In this document: one piece after another, positions 47,766 through 57,179 of the stretch
Numbering within the stretch: the first letter of the stretch is position 1
Layout: every line of letters starts with the position of its first letter
Origin: Psychrosphaera sp. F3M07
GTDB lineage: Bacteria > Pseudomonadota > Gammaproteobacteria > Enterobacterales > Alteromonadaceae
NCBI RefSeq assembly: GCF_018860345.1
Contig: NZ_JAHKPJ010000002.1
Coordinates: 112,699 to 176,698, forward strand
Direction: 5' to 3'
Length of the DNA stretch: 64,000 nucleotides
Made by a program: the position numbers and the translations under genes
Notes under the pieces: model-generated
Seen by the model: the letters and a program-made list of their open reading frames with translations, nothing else
Databases searched by the model: none
Told to the model about the DNA's origin: nothing

Positions 47766-50177
47766 ATGAAATTTAGTGAAAAGTGGTTACGTGAGTGGGT
47801 TAATCCTGCAATTACAGTTGAAGAATTAGACGAACAGTTATCAATGGCTGGTTTGGAAGTTGATGGTGTTGAGCCAGCTGCAGCAGAATTTACCGGTGTG
47901 GTTGTTGGTGAAGTGGTTGAATGTGGCAAACATCCAGAAGCTGATAAATTACAAATTACCAAAATTAATGTAGGCAGTGCAGGCGATGGCGAATTAATCG
48001 ATATCGTATGTGGTGCTAAAAACTGTCGCCAAGGTTTAAAAGTAGCGGTTGCTATGGTTGGTGCTGTTTTACCGGGCGACTTTAAAATCAAAAAAGCCAA
48101 ATTACGCGGCCAGCCATCATTTGGTATGTTGTGTTCTTGGTCTGAATTAGGCATGGCTGATGACTCAGATGGCATCATGGAATTACCGGCAGATGCACCT
48201 TTAGGCACAAACATACGTGAGTTTTTACAATTAGACGACAACATTATTGAAATCGACTTAACACCAAACCGTAGCGACTGCTTAGGTATTGCAGGTGTGG
48301 CTCGTGAAGTTGGCGTATTAAATAACATTGATGTTACTCCGGTTGAAGTAACCGCGGTTGCAGCTAGCATTACCGATACGGTTGATGTTGAATTAGTCAA
48401 CTCAAATGGATGCCCACGTTATTTAGCCAGAGTAATTAAAGGTATTAACTTAGACGCGACAACCCCGTTATGGATGGTTGAAAAATTACGTCGAAGTGGC
48501 ATTCGTTCAATTGATCCCGTTGTTGATATAACAAACTTTGTATTGATTGAATTGGGTCATCCAATGCATGCGTTCGACTTAGCAAAAGTGGAAGGTGGCA
48601 TTAAAGTACGTAACGCTAATAAAGATGAAAAATTAACTTTATTAGATGAGACAGAAGTGACATTAACAGAAGATACGTTAGTCATTGCTGATCATAATAA
48701 AGCATTAGCAATAGCTGGCATCTTTGGTGGTTTAGAGTCTGGCGTGTCTAACGAGACAAAAGACGTTATCTTAGAAAGTGCATTCTTCAATCCGGTTACT
48801 ATTGCTGGACGCGCTCGTTCATACGGTCTTCATACTGATGCATCTCATCGTTATGAACGTGGTGTGGATTACGAATTACAACGTACAGCGATGGAACGTG
48901 CAACTCAGTTGTTACTTGAGATTTCTGGCGGTGAAGCAGGACCTATTGTTGAAGCGGTATCAGAAGCTGACTTACCAGCTCAAACAGCGATTGTATTACG
49001 TCGTGCACGTTTAGATCGTGTTTTAGGCCATGTAATTAGTGATGATGAAGTAACTACTATTTTAAATCGTTTAGGCTTAAAAACTGAATTTAAAGACAAT
49101 AGCTGGTTTGCTATCTCGCCAAGCTTCCGCTTTGATATTAATATTGAAGAAGACTTAATTGAAGAAGTAGCCCGTGTTTACGGTTACAACAATATTCCAA
49201 ATGTGGCACCTGTTGCTTCATTAAATATGCCTGTACGTAAAGAAGCTGTATTAGATAAAACGGTATTTTCTAATATCCTAACTACTCGTGGTTACCAAGA
49301 AGCAATTACATACAGTTTTGTTGACCCTAAAGTTCAAGAGAAGTTATTCCCAAAACAAACTGGATTAACGTTACCTCACCCAATTTCGGCTGATATGTCA
49401 GTGATGCGTGTGAGCTTATGGGCTGGTTTATTACCTGCAGTGGTTCGTAACCAAAATCGTCAGCAATCACGAGTTCGTTTATTTGAAAGTGGTTTGCGTT
49501 TTGTGCCTGATAACACGGCCGAAATGAACATTCGTCAAGAAGTGATGTTTTCTGGTGTTATTGCGGGTTCTATCGCGGGTGAATCGTGGGAAGAAAAAGC
49601 ACGTCCAGTTGACTTTTACGATGTTAAAGCGGATGTTGAAGCCTTATTACAAAAATGCGTAGACAGCTCATCGTTCACTTTCCAGCCTTTAGCTGCGGAC
49701 AGTGAATTGAATGTTGCATTACACCCTGGTCAATCTGCAGAGATTTACCGTGGTGATGTATTAGTCGGTCATGTAGGTGCGGTGCATCCTGCGGCTGAAA
49801 AAGCGTTAGGTTTAAACGGCAAAACATTTGTATTTGAACTATTGATGTCTGAACTAACTCAGCGTAATTTACCAGATGCAAAACCTGTATCTAAATTCCC
49901 TTCAAATCGCAGAGATATTGCGGTTGTTGTGAAAGAACAGGTAAATGCCGGTAATTTACTAAAAGAAATAGAAAAAGTTGGCGGAAATCAATTAGTTGAC
50001 CTAAACTTGTTTGATGTTTACCGTGGTGAAGGCATCGGTGAAGGTTTTAAAAGCTTAGCAATCTCAATTATTTTACAAGATGTTGAAAAAACATTGGAAG
50101 AACAAGAGATTAATACTAAGATTGAACAAGTCGTTAATACGTTAACTGAAAAATTTGAAGCAACGCTTAGGGATTAA
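47766..50177 (+). CDS. pheT: Phenylalanyl-tRNA synthetase beta subunit
   Basis: 803 aa. Begins [21 protein letters not shown]. The tRNA-binding OB domain lies at about residues 40-150 ([21 protein letters not shown]), followed by B3/B4 editing modules around 200-400 ([18 protein letters not shown]). The B5 domain has [11 protein letters not shown], and the C-terminal anticodon-binding FDX-ACB domain begins near 705 ([14 protein letters not shown]). All parts are in one frame. Twelve bases after pheS, six bases before ihfA. Confidence 0.98.
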   Translation: MKFSEKWLREWVNPAITVEELDEQLSMAGLEVDGVEPAAAEFTGVVVGEVVECGKHPEADKLQITKINVGSAGDGELIDIVCGAKNCRQGLKVAVAMVGAVLPGDFKIKKAKLRGQPSFGMLCSWSELGMADDSDGIMELPADAPLGTNIREFLQLDDNIIEIDLTPNRSDCLGIAGVAREVGVLNNIDVTPVEVTAVAASITDTVDVELVNSNGCPRYLARVIKGINLDATTPLWMVEKLRRSGIRSIDPVVDITNFVLIELGHPMHAFDLAKVEGGIKVRNANKDEKLTLLDETEVTLTEDTLVIADHNKALAIAGIFGGLESGVSNETKDVILESAFFNPVTIAGRARSYGLHTDASHRYERGVDYELQRTAMERATQLLLEISGGEAGPIVEAVSEADLPAQTAIVLRRARLDRVLGHVISDDEVTTILNRLGLKTEFKDNSWFAISPSFRFDINIEEDLIEEVARVYGYNNIPNVAPVASLNMPVRKEAVLDKTVFSNILTTRGYQEAITYSFVDPKVQEKLFPKQTGLTLPHPISADMSVMRVSLWAGLLPAVVRNQNRQQSRVRLFESGLRFVPDNTAEMNIRQEVMFSGVIAGSIAGESWEEKARPVDFYDVKADVEALLQKCVDSSSFTFQPLAADSELNVALHPGQSAEIYRGDVLVGHVGAVHPAAEKALGLNGKTFVFELLMSELTQRNLPDAKPVSKFPSNRRDIAVVVKEQVNAGNLLKEIEKVGGNQLVDLNLFDVYRGEGIGEGFKSLAISIILQDVEKTLEEQEINTKIEQVVNTLTEKFEATLRD

Positions 50178-50183
50178 AACACT

Positions 50184-50495
50184 ATGGCACTAACCAAAGC
50201 AGAAATCGCAGAACATTTATTTGAAAAAGCAGGCATTAACAAAGCCGATGCGAAAGATTTGGTTGAAGCTTTTTTCGAAAAAGTGAGAACTACACTAGAA
50301 GACGGTGAACAGGTTAAGTTATCTGGTTTTGGTAATTTTGAATTACGTGAAAAACAATCGAGACCTGGCAGAAATCCTAAAACTGGTGAAGATATTCCAA
50401 TCTCTGCTCGTCGAGTAGTCACCTTTAGACCGGGCCAGAAGTTGAAGGCTAGGGTAGAAGTTGGTACAGCTCAATTGATTGAAAAACAAAAGTAG
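50184..50495 (+). CDS. ihfA: Integration host factor alpha subunit
   Basis: 103 aa DNA-bending protein, half of the IHF heterodimer. [17 protein letters not shown] at the N-terminus, [21 protein letters not shown] with the intercalating proline in the beta arm, and [17 protein letters not shown] at the end identify the alpha rather than the beta subunit. It is the last gene of the pheST operon and ends at a terminator. Confidence 0.97.
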   Translation: MALTKAEIAEHLFEKAGINKADAKDLVEAFFEKVRTTLEDGEQVKLSGFGNFELREKQSRPGRNPKTGEDIPISARRVVTFRPGQKLKARVEVGTAQLIEKQK

Positions 50496-50502
50496 TGGAA
50501 TT

Positions 50503-50532
50503 AATAGGTCATCAAGTGTGGCCTATTTTTTA
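50503..50532 (+). terminator. Rho-independent terminator after ihfA
   Basis: AATAGGTC (50503-50510) pairs with GGCCTATT (50520-50527), followed by a T-run. It starts eight bases after the ihfA stop. Confidence 0.82.
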
Positions 50533-50540
50533 TAACCAAT

Positions 50541-50570
50541 AAAAAACCAGCTAAATGCTGGTTTTTTTGT
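50541..50570. terminator. Bidirectional terminator between ihfA and the convergent gene
   Basis: AACCAGC (50545-50551) pairs with GCTGGTT (50557-50563), with A-run before and T-run after. It serves the convergent minus-strand gene and backs up the ihfA terminator. Confidence 0.85.
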
Positions 50571-50591
50571 TTTTTGAATTTACTAAAGTTT

Positions 50592-50972
50592 TTAGTAGAA
50601 ACCGTGAGGCGTTCTGCAATCCATACCTAAAGTAGATAGGTAATCTAACCAAAAGTTAGCTGGGTTATAACCATCACCTTGTTTAACTACAGTATAACCT
50701 GTAGATGTTACTGCAACTGGAGCCGCTTTTTTAGCCGCCGCTTTTTTCTTAGCCGGTGCTTTTTCTTTAGCAGGAGCCGCCGCTTTAGCAGGGGCTGCTG
50801 TAGAACCTGAAAGTTCTGCAGTCAAATCAACTAATGCTGCTAGACGAACATTTTTTCCGCCATCAATACTGTACCAACCACCTTTTGCTTCAATTTGTGG
50901 TTCTTTTTTATTTACTTTTTTGTAAGCTTCAGTGAAGTCAGACAAGACTTGATCTTTGTCTAGTGTGCTCAT
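50592..50972 (-). CDS. Hypothetical protein with Ala/Lys/Pro-rich linker, 126 aa
   Basis: I do not recognise this family. Residues 1-55 look like a compact domain (VLSDFTEAYKKVNKKEPQ, then GGWYSIDGGKNVRLAALVDL). Residues 60-87 are a low-complexity linker of Ala, Lys and Pro of the type found in histone H1-like or HU-tail proteins. The last 30 residues form a second conserved-looking piece ending WLDYLSTLGMDCRTPHGFY. An AGGTAA ribosome site sits five bases before the ATG and a terminator follows, so this is a real monocistronic gene. Nucleic-acid association through the basic linker is a guess. Confidence 0.75.
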   Translation of the reverse strand: MSTLDKDQVLSDFTEAYKKVNKKEPQIEAKGGWYSIDGGKNVRLAALVDLTAELSGSTAAPAKAAAPAKEKAPAKKKAAAKKAAPVAVTSTGYTVVKQGDGYNPANFWLDYLSTLGMDCRTPHGFY

Positions 50973-51158
50973 TATATTTACCTGAATTTAGTAAGAATTT
51001 AAGTTGAGCCTTATTTATACAAAGTTTTTCTACCTATATCAACTTATCGGCCCAACTTAAGCCAAATTAACAGTAAAAAAGCCTAAATAGGGTTATAAAC
51101 ATAGAAAAATAACAATTACACTAGCGTTAACGTGAAACATCAATTGCGAATTAAATTT

Positions 51159-51914
51159 ATGAAAACCAAGCAACTTACACAATATCTTAATCAACTATTA
51201 AACTCGAATAACATAAATGATTATTGTCCTAATGGTTTACAAGTTGAAGGCAAACCAGAGATCGGAAAAATAATCACAGGTGTTACCGCTAGCGAAAGGT
51301 TAATCGATGCAGCTATCGAACATCAGGCCGATGCAATATTGGTGCATCATGGTTACTTTTGGAAAGGTGAGTCGCAAGTTATTACCGGTTTGAAAAAAAA
51401 TCGATTAGCCAAATTATTAAAACATGACATTAACTTACTAGCTTATCATTTACCTATCGATGTTCATTCTGACTTGGGCAATAACGCCGTGTTAGCCAAC
51501 TTACTTGGTATAACCAATGTAGTACCAGTGGAGTCGGTTAAACCTAAAGGCGTGTTGATGCAAGGGAAGCTCTCTACACCAATGTCGATTGATCAATTTG
51601 GACAGTTAGTTAACTCAAAATTACAACGTGAGCCTTTAATTAATGCCGTTAATAATGAGCTCGTCTCAACGATTGCTTGGTGTACAGGTGGTGGTCAAGG
51701 TTATATAGATGTTGCCGCGGAACTAGGTGTTGATGTGTTTTTAACCGGAGAAGCATCGGAACAAACCATTCACAGCTCTAGGGAGTTTGGTATTCACTTT
51801 GTCGCCGCGGGACATCATGCAACCGAACGTTATGGTGTGAAAAGCGTAGGTGAGCATTTAGCCAATGAATTCGGGTTAGATGTTCAGTTTGTTGATATTC
51901 ATAACCCAGTGTAA
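51159..51914 (+). CDS. ybgI: NIF3-like dinuclear metal-binding protein (YbgI type)
   Basis: 251 aa, matching E. coli YbgI in length. Residues near the N-terminus DYCPNGLQVEGKPEIGKIITGVTAS, ADAILVHHGYFWKGE (metal-binding His pair) and the late block VFLTGEASEQTIHSSREFGIHFVAAGHHATERYGVKS are family signatures. The protein forms a hexameric ring with a two-metal site; its reaction is not established. The frame opens at GTG 51132, but ATG 51159 (MKTKQL) aligns with the E. coli start. Followed 18 bases later by cmoM. Confidence 0.92.
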   Translation: MKTKQLTQYLNQLLNSNNINDYCPNGLQVEGKPEIGKIITGVTASERLIDAAIEHQADAILVHHGYFWKGESQVITGLKKNRLAKLLKHDINLLAYHLPIDVHSDLGNNAVLANLLGITNVVPVESVKPKGVLMQGKLSTPMSIDQFGQLVNSKLQREPLINAVNNELVSTIAWCTGGGQGYIDVAAELGVDVFLTGEASEQTIHSSREFGIHFVAAGHHATERYGVKSVGEHLANEFGLDVQFVDIHNPV

Positions 51915-51932
51915 AAACGAGTCTTTAATCTA

Positions 51933-52718
51933 ATGTCTAAAAATGATTGTAACTTTGATACTCGTACTAAAACCTTTAAAAATAATATTTATGGCACTGG
52001 CAAAGGGAAAATTCGTGAGGCCGTTTTACTACAAGATCTAACCCAATACTTAACGCAGCAATGTGAGAATAAAGCAGAAAAAAAATCAGCATTTAAAATC
52101 TTAGATGTGGGGGGAGGACAAGGTCAAATCGCCTTACAATTGGCCGAGATGGGATTTGATGTCACCTTATCCGATATTTCAGCTGACATGTTAGCCATGG
52201 CTCAAGAGTCGGCTCAAGAGCGTTCATTAACGAATTTGACCTATATTCATAGTGCCTTACAAGATTTACCTAACCAACTTAATCAAAAATACGACTTAGT
52301 CTTGTGTCATGCGGTATTTGAGTGGTTAGAAAACCCAAAACAAGCGTTTGAATTGTTAATCCAATTTTGTACGGCAAAAGGGGGTATTTCGTTAATGTTT
52401 TATAATCAAGCAGGGCAAGTGTTGAGTAATTTAGTTTACGGCAACTTTGATTATATTCGCAGTGGTATGAAAGCTAAAAAAGTGGTGAAACTTAATCCAC
52501 AGTCAGCGTTAAATTCAGAAGAGGTTTACAGTTGGTGTGACGAATTTAACCTTAATATATTGGTTAAATCCGGCGTAAGGTGTTTTCATGATTACATGCG
52601 AGATACCTCAAAGTGGGATTCAGACTTTGACAATATTCTGCAAATGGAATTACAGTATTGCCAACAAGAACCTTACGCCAGTATTGGCCGTTATATGCAC
52701 TTATTAATCACAAAGTAA
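51933..52718 (+). CDS. cmoM: tRNA 5-carboxymethoxyuridine methyltransferase CmoM
   Basis: SAM-dependent enzyme that methylates cmo5U34 to mcmo5U in certain tRNAs. 261 aa, the size of E. coli CmoM (SmtA). It begins with DTRTKTFKNNIYGTGKGKIRE, then motif I ILDVGGGQGQIALQLAEMG (near residue 51), then LSDISADMLAMAQ and later LVLCHAVFEWLENP. These match the SmtA family rather than general methyltransferases. Downstream of ybgI in the same direction. Confidence 0.92.
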   Translation: MSKNDCNFDTRTKTFKNNIYGTGKGKIREAVLLQDLTQYLTQQCENKAEKKSAFKILDVGGGQGQIALQLAEMGFDVTLSDISADMLAMAQESAQERSLTNLTYIHSALQDLPNQLNQKYDLVLCHAVFEWLENPKQAFELLIQFCTAKGGISLMFYNQAGQVLSNLVYGNFDYIRSGMKAKKVVKLNPQSALNSEEVYSWCDEFNLNILVKSGVRCFHDYMRDTSKWDSDFDNILQMELQYCQQEPYASIGRYMHLLITK

Positions 52719-52742
52719 TTTCAGATATATTTAAGGATGACT

Positions 52743-53324
52743 ATGAAACTGTATGGCTCAACAACCTCACCATACGCAAGGCGTTTACGTTTATTTATGG
52801 CCGAGATGGAATACGAATTTATTAACATAGACGTATTTGGTGACGATAGGACATTATTAAAAGAGAAAAATCCTACCTTAAAAATACCCATGTTGGAGGA
52901 TCTGGATAATGCCACTTGCCCTATTATTTATGACTCAGGTGTGATCTATCAATACTTAGTTAATAAGTTTAAATTAAGCAAACTATCCATCACTCAACAA
53001 ACCCAATTAGCGGTGATTGATGCGTGTACGGACGCTTTACTTAATATGTTGTTTTTGGCACGAAGTGGGGTAGACACAACTCAAGACAATTTATACTTTA
53101 ATGCGCAAAGAGAACGAACCGTCACGTCGCTTAAACAGTTGGAAAAGCTTGTGTCAGACAAACATATCCACGAATGGGATTATGTCGCAATCAGCTTGTA
53201 CTGTTTGGTCGAGTGGGCTGAGTTTCGTCAATTAGTCGACCTGTCAGAATATCGTAATATAAACGCCTTTATGGCCGTAAACGATTACCATAAAGGCATA
53301 AAACAAACTAAACCCTCAGCGTGA
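52743..53324 (+). CDS. Glutathione S-transferase family protein
   Basis: 193 aa from this start. A thioredoxin-like N-terminal domain opens KLYGSTTSPYARRLRLFMAEM, with the Ser-Pro-Tyr-Ala-Arg active-site loop of the GrxB/SspA-like type, and LKIPMLEDLDN carries the cis-proline. An all-helical C-terminal domain follows from about residue 85. Substrate unknown. The frame allows ATG 52737, but that codon overlaps the AAGGA site (52733-52737), so ATG 52743 (5-base spacing) is used. Converges on the small E-set gene, with stops adjacent. Confidence 0.87.
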   Translation: MKLYGSTTSPYARRLRLFMAEMEYEFINIDVFGDDRTLLKEKNPTLKIPMLEDLDNATCPIIYDSGVIYQYLVNKFKLSKLSITQQTQLAVIDACTDALLNMLFLARSGVDTTQDNLYFNAQRERTVTSLKQLEKLVSDKHIHEWDYVAISLYCLVEWAEFRQLVDLSEYRNINAFMAVNDYHKGIKQTKPSA

Positions 53325-53627
53325 TTAAACAATCACAACTGAGTTGTCCTCGTAACTTAAGGGAGAAGGAAGGTAGGCGTCTGCTTGCCAATCGTTTTCC
53401 CAAGTTTGCTCATCCAATAAATACCTGAATTGATACGCCTGATCTTTGTCTAAATCTAACGTTAAGGTGAAATCACCAGACTTTAATTTCTTCATGGGGG
53501 CGGGTTGCCAATTATTAAAGTCGCCTGACAGTAAAGCGACATTAGCCTGTTTACTTTCATCTTTTGGTAATTTAAAGGTGACTTTACAAATGGGTTTAGT
53601 TTTTAAATACTTTTTACTTAAGCTCAT
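53325..53627 (-). CDS. Free-standing isoamylase N-terminal / CBM48-like E-set domain protein
   Basis: 100 aa. The sequence VTFKLPKD, then VALLSGDFNNWQPAPMKKLKSGDFTLTLDLDKDQAYQFRYLL matches the E-set/CBM48 glycogen-binding domain of branching enzyme, isoamylase and AMPK beta: the WNNW-like DFNNW and YQFRYLLD are the key pieces. No catalytic domain is attached. It might bind glycogen or another alpha-glucan, or tether an enzyme; no glycogen gene is in the window. A good AAGGA site sits before the ATG. A single-gene unit. Confidence 0.85.
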   Translation of the reverse strand: MSLSKKYLKTKPICKVTFKLPKDESKQANVALLSGDFNNWQPAPMKKLKSGDFTLTLDLDKDQAYQFRYLLDEQTWENDWQADAYLPSPLSYEDNSVVIV

Positions 53628-53801
53628 ATTAAAATCCTTCTACATAAAGGTTGAGATTGGGGATCGTCAAATCTTAATATAGAAGGATTAACGCATTTTG
53701 ATATAGAATTTGAGTAATTACTCTGATGAAATCGTTTGCATCAAACAAGTCATATAAATGGTATGTTTTTTGACCGCATTATGGATTGAAAAATGAGGCA
53801 T

Positions 53802-53832
53802 AAAAAAACCGTTAATTTTAACGGTTTTTTTA
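53802..53832 (-). terminator. Rho-independent terminator after asnB
   Basis: The hairpin AAACCGTTA/TAACGGTTT lies in 53806-53827, with an A-run at 53802-53808 that becomes the U-tract on the minus strand. About 25 bases after the asnB stop. Confidence 0.88.
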
Positions 53833-53853
53833 GTTCGTCAGATAAGTGGATGA

Positions 53854-55530
53854 TTAAGACTTATCAGAATACCCTTGGTTATGTACATCAAACATAGCGC
53901 GTCCAGAAGGGTCAGCATTTGCTGTAAAGCTCGCATCCCATGCTAACGCTTCAGGCGTTGAACATGCTACCGATTTACCACCTGGTACACATTCAGCCGC
54001 TGAATCTAACGGGAAGTGCTCTTCAAAGATAGTACGGTAGAAATACGCTTCTTTTGAATCCGGCGTATTATGAGGGAAACGGTATTGTGCACTTGCCATT
54101 AATTGATCGGTTACTTTTGATTCTGCAGATTCAACTAATGTGTCTATCCAGCTGTAACCAACGCCATCAGAGAACTGTTCTTTTTGACGCCACAGTACTT
54201 CTTCCGGTAAGTAACCTTCAAATGCTTCACGTAAAATGTGTTTTTCCATTTTTCCGTTACCACACATTTTAAGTGCAGGATTGGTGCGCATCGCAATGTC
54301 CATAAAGTCTTTGTCTAAAAATGGTACGCGTGCTTCCACGCCCCAAGCTGACATTGCCTTATTTGCACGAGCACAATCAAACATGTGTAGACGTTTGATC
54401 TTACGCACTGTTTCTTCGTGGAACTCTTTCGGGTTTGGTGCTTTATGGAAATATAAATAACCACCAAATAATTCATCAGCGCCTTCACCAGACAATACCA
54501 TTTTTATGCCCATCGCTTTTATTTTACGTGACATTAAGTACATAGGAGTAGAGGCACGAATGGTTGTAACATCGTACGTTTCTAAGTGATAGATAACATC
54601 ACGGATTGCATCTATGCCTTCTTGAATAGTGTAGGTGATCTCATGGTGAATAGTACCAATTGCATCAGCTACTTTTTGCGCGGCAATTAAGTCAGGTGCA
54701 CCGTCTAAACCAACAGCAAATGAATGCAGTTGTGGCCACCATGCTTTTGATTTACCTTCATCTTCTACTCGTTTTTGGGCAAACTTTTGCGCAACCGCAG
54801 AAATAACAGAAGAATCTAAACCTCCAGATAATAAAACACCATAAGGTACGTCAGACATCATGTGTGATTTAACCGCGTCGCTTAATGCATCATGAATTTG
54901 TTTAGCGTCGCCTTTGTTGTCTTTAACGGCATCAAACTCAAACCAATCTCTTGTATAATATTGTTTGATCTCACCGTCTTTACTAGACCAGTAATGTCCC
55001 GGAGGAAATTCTGAAATAGTGCGGCAAACCGGCACTAACGCTTTCATTTCAGAGGCAACATACAGTTGTCCGTCTACGTCATAACCGTAATACAAAGGAA
55101 TGATCCCCATATGGTCACGAGCGATCAAATAACTGTCGTTTGTGTCGTCATATAAGATAAACGCAAACATGCCTTTTAATTTGTCTAAAAACTCAATGCC
55201 ATCTTGCTGATATAGTGCAAGAATGATTTCACAGTCTGACTGAGTCTGGAAGGTATAGTCAGTGGTTAACTCTGCTTCAAGAGCTTTATGATTATAAATT
55301 TCGCCATTAACGGCTAAGATGTGATTTCGATTTTGATTATATAGAGGTTGCGCGCCATTCTCTAAGTCAACAATCGATAAACGCTCGTGAGCAAGAATCG
55401 CATTGTCGTTATTCCAAATACCAGACCAATCTGGGCCACGGTGACGTAATAGGCCAGATAATTCTAGCGCTTTAACTCGTAAATCTGCAACGTCAGTAGT
55501 AACGTCCAGTACTCCAAAAATAGAACACAT
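53854..55530 (-). CDS. asnB: Asparagine synthase B (glutamine-hydrolysing)
   Basis: 558 aa (E. coli AsnB 554). The first residues are MCSIFGVLDV, with Cys2 as glutaminase nucleophile. RHRGPDWSGIW and AVNGEIYNHKALE complete the amidotransferase domain. The synthetase half has the PP-loop LLSGGLDSSVIS (near residue 232) and LSGEGADELFGGYLYF. Makes Asn from Asp, ATP and Gln in the cytoplasm. A monocistronic gene with a 255-base upstream region and a clear terminator. Confidence 0.97.
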   Translation of the reverse strand: MCSIFGVLDVTTDVADLRVKALELSGLLRHRGPDWSGIWNNDNAILAHERLSIVDLENGAQPLYNQNRNHILAVNGEIYNHKALEAELTTDYTFQTQSDCEIILALYQQDGIEFLDKLKGMFAFILYDDTNDSYLIARDHMGIIPLYYGYDVDGQLYVASEMKALVPVCRTISEFPPGHYWSSKDGEIKQYYTRDWFEFDAVKDNKGDAKQIHDALSDAVKSHMMSDVPYGVLLSGGLDSSVISAVAQKFAQKRVEDEGKSKAWWPQLHSFAVGLDGAPDLIAAQKVADAIGTIHHEITYTIQEGIDAIRDVIYHLETYDVTTIRASTPMYLMSRKIKAMGIKMVLSGEGADELFGGYLYFHKAPNPKEFHEETVRKIKRLHMFDCARANKAMSAWGVEARVPFLDKDFMDIAMRTNPALKMCGNGKMEKHILREAFEGYLPEEVLWRQKEQFSDGVGYSWIDTLVESAESKVTDQLMASAQYRFPHNTPDSKEAYFYRTIFEEHFPLDSAAECVPGGKSVACSTPEALAWDASFTANADPSGRAMFDVHNQGYSDKS

Positions 55531-55775
55531 AAGTAGTTCTCTCCATTAAATCAAAATCACAATAATTAAAGTCATACACTAAGCGTTTGGCGCGGCTTTG
55601 GTATATGACATCTATAATAACTTAACAATAAGTTAGATTAGAGCTTGTACTTTAATCAAGCCCAGCCTGAGACTGCCACAGATGATTAGCCAATGCCAAG
55701 TGATTTTTATGCAATTAATAAATGTAGGAATCAAAAGGAGAAAAAAGCATCACCAAGTGTTTAAAAATAATACGT

Positions 55776-55799
55776 AGAAGGTAAGGTTAATTACCTTCT
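55776..55799. repeat. 9-bp inverted repeat over the stop of the small membrane gene
   Basis: AGAAGGTAA (55776-55784) and TTACCTTCT (55791-55799) are perfect inverses with a six-base loop. The hairpin includes the stop codon at 55787-55789 and is followed, on the minus strand, only by a weak T-rich stretch. It may act as a weak terminator or protect the 3' end. Confidence 0.6.
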
Positions 55800-56110
55800 A
55801 ACGATTCTGAAGTGACATAAAAAGCAATGACTAACATCATGCCTGATACGATATACACAGGATTAATACCCAAGAATAAACTCGATAGATCAATTAGTTT
55901 ATTGGTTAACGGTAAGTTGCCTTCAAATAAGATGAGAAAGACAGATAAAATAGTTATGCAGACAAAAATTGAACAAGTCATGATTTTCTGTCTTAACTTT
56001 AAATAACCTTGTTGTCTTTTTATCAATGTATTTAAAACTTGTTTGCTAAAACCATCGTCTGACAATACGGGTAACGATTGTTGTAACAGGGCGTCTATGT
56101 TTCTATTCAC
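55787..56110 (-). CDS. Small two-helix membrane protein, putative anti-sigma factor
   Basis: 107 aa. A hydrophilic N-terminal part of about 40 residues (LLQQSLPVLSDDGFSKQVLNTL) is followed by two hydrophobic segments (IMTCSIFVCITILSVFLILF and VYIVSGMMLVIAFYV). I do not recognise the family. It starts with GTG at 56110, overlapping the TAG of the sigma factor gene by one base, with GGAG as ribosome site. A membrane protein translated right after an ECF sigma gene is typically its inhibitor, so an anti-sigma role is inferred from position only. Confidence 0.7.
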   Translation of the reverse strand: MNRNIDALLQQSLPVLSDDGFSKQVLNTLIKRQQGYLKLRQKIMTCSIFVCITILSVFLILFEGNLPLTNKLIDLSSLFLGINPVYIVSGMMLVIAFYVTSESLEGN

Positions 56111-56661
56111 TATGCTGCTCCTCGTTTTTTGTCCTTAGAGTTATCGACGTTTTTCTCAGATAGTAATTCCATTATTTTAGCTTTACCACGAGAAATATGT
56201 GATTTAACCGTCCCTATCGGTAATTGCATAATCTTTGATATTTCTTGATGTGTATGACCAAAATTAGAGTTAAGTGTAATGGCTGAACGTTCTTCATGGG
56301 TCACATAATACAGAGCTTGTTCTATTAAAATTTGCGGCTCAATATTATCCGTTATTTGTATCTCAATGGGGTCATCATTTAATACCAATTTATTTTTTCG
56401 GATATATTGTAAAAAATGTCGGTAACAAATCGTTAATAGCCAACCAATAAAGCTGCCTCTCGCATCATAGTTTTTAACTTTCTCAAATGCTGTAATAAAG
56501 GTTTCTTGTGAGATATCGTCAGCAAGTGCATTGTCACCTTTACATAATCGTCTGGCATAATTTCTTATTTGACTCTGATGCAAAGTAACTAATTTGGCAA
56601 AGGCATGATGATTTTCATCTACGATAACCTTTGCAATTAATTTAGATTCAATAATATCCAT
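56110..56661 (-). CDS. ECF-type RNA polymerase sigma factor
   Basis: 183 aa. Region 2 contains RRLCKGDNALADDISQETFITAFEKVKNYD followed by SFIGWLLTICYRHFLQYIRKNK (near residues 38-92), and region 4 has LNSNFGHTHQEISKIMQLPIGTVKSHISRGKAKI, the DNA-binding helix-turn-helix. The residues linking the two are few, as in extracytoplasmic-function sigma factors. It likely forms one transcript with the DUF6249 gene upstream (14-base gap) and the small membrane gene downstream (one-base overlap). Target promoters are unknown. Confidence 0.93.
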   Translation of the reverse strand: MDIIESKLIAKVIVDENHHAFAKLVTLHQSQIRNYARRLCKGDNALADDISQETFITAFEKVKNYDARGSFIGWLLTICYRHFLQYIRKNKLVLNDDPIEIQITDNIEPQILIEQALYYVTHEERSAITLNSNFGHTHQEISKIMQLPIGTVKSHISRGKAKIMELLSEKNVDNSKDKKRGAA

Positions 56662-56675
56662 TAAATAGCGCTAAA

Positions 56676-57038
56676 TTACGATTCAAGCTTTTCATGTAAT
56701 TTAAACACTAATATATACGCAAACCCAATAATAATTGGGAACATACTGAAGCCAATCATCACTTTAGTTTCAAGTTCACCCGCTGGTGAAAATATACCGA
56801 ACAACGCAAAAGCAATACCAAAAGCGATAAAAATAATACCGCGTTTTAGGTCGGCAAAAGGGCGCTTTTTATCTAACAATTTTTCAATGGTTTCTGGCGA
56901 TAATGTTTCTCCTTTTTCAATGGCCAGTTGTAATGTTTCTTGTAGTTGCTTCTTAGATTTAGAATTAAAAAACATAAAACTAACCGTAATAATGGCAACC
57001 GCCAAAAAGAAAGTAATAGGAACTAAAATATCGTGCAT
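56676..57038 (-). CDS. DUF6249-like membrane protein
   Basis: 120 aa from this start. A first helix LVPITFFLAVAIITVSFMFF is followed by a soluble, charged stretch with GETLSPETIEKLLDKKRPFADLKRG. Two more helices follow (IIFIAFGIAFALFGIF, then MIGFSMFPIIIGFAYILVF). The pattern of helix, short charged region with SPE, two helices corresponds to DUF6249, often seen beside sigma factor operons; function unknown. GTG 57044 opens the frame, but the ATG at 57038 lies six bases after GGAG. It heads the sigma operon. Confidence 0.83.
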   Translation of the reverse strand: MHDILVPITFFLAVAIITVSFMFFNSKSKKQLQETLQLAIEKGETLSPETIEKLLDKKRPFADLKRGIIFIAFGIAFALFGIFSPAGELETKVMIGFSMFPIIIGFAYILVFKLHEKLES

Positions 57039-57179
57039 GGTCACTCCGAGTTGTTGTATAAAATATAGTTGTTAAGTAGATGCAGCAAAAACGAATTTAG
57101 ATGCAAAAAGTTTAATTTATTTAAAAAATATACAAGATCTCTATGCGCTAATGCGATTTATAATAAACAGACACTGAAT

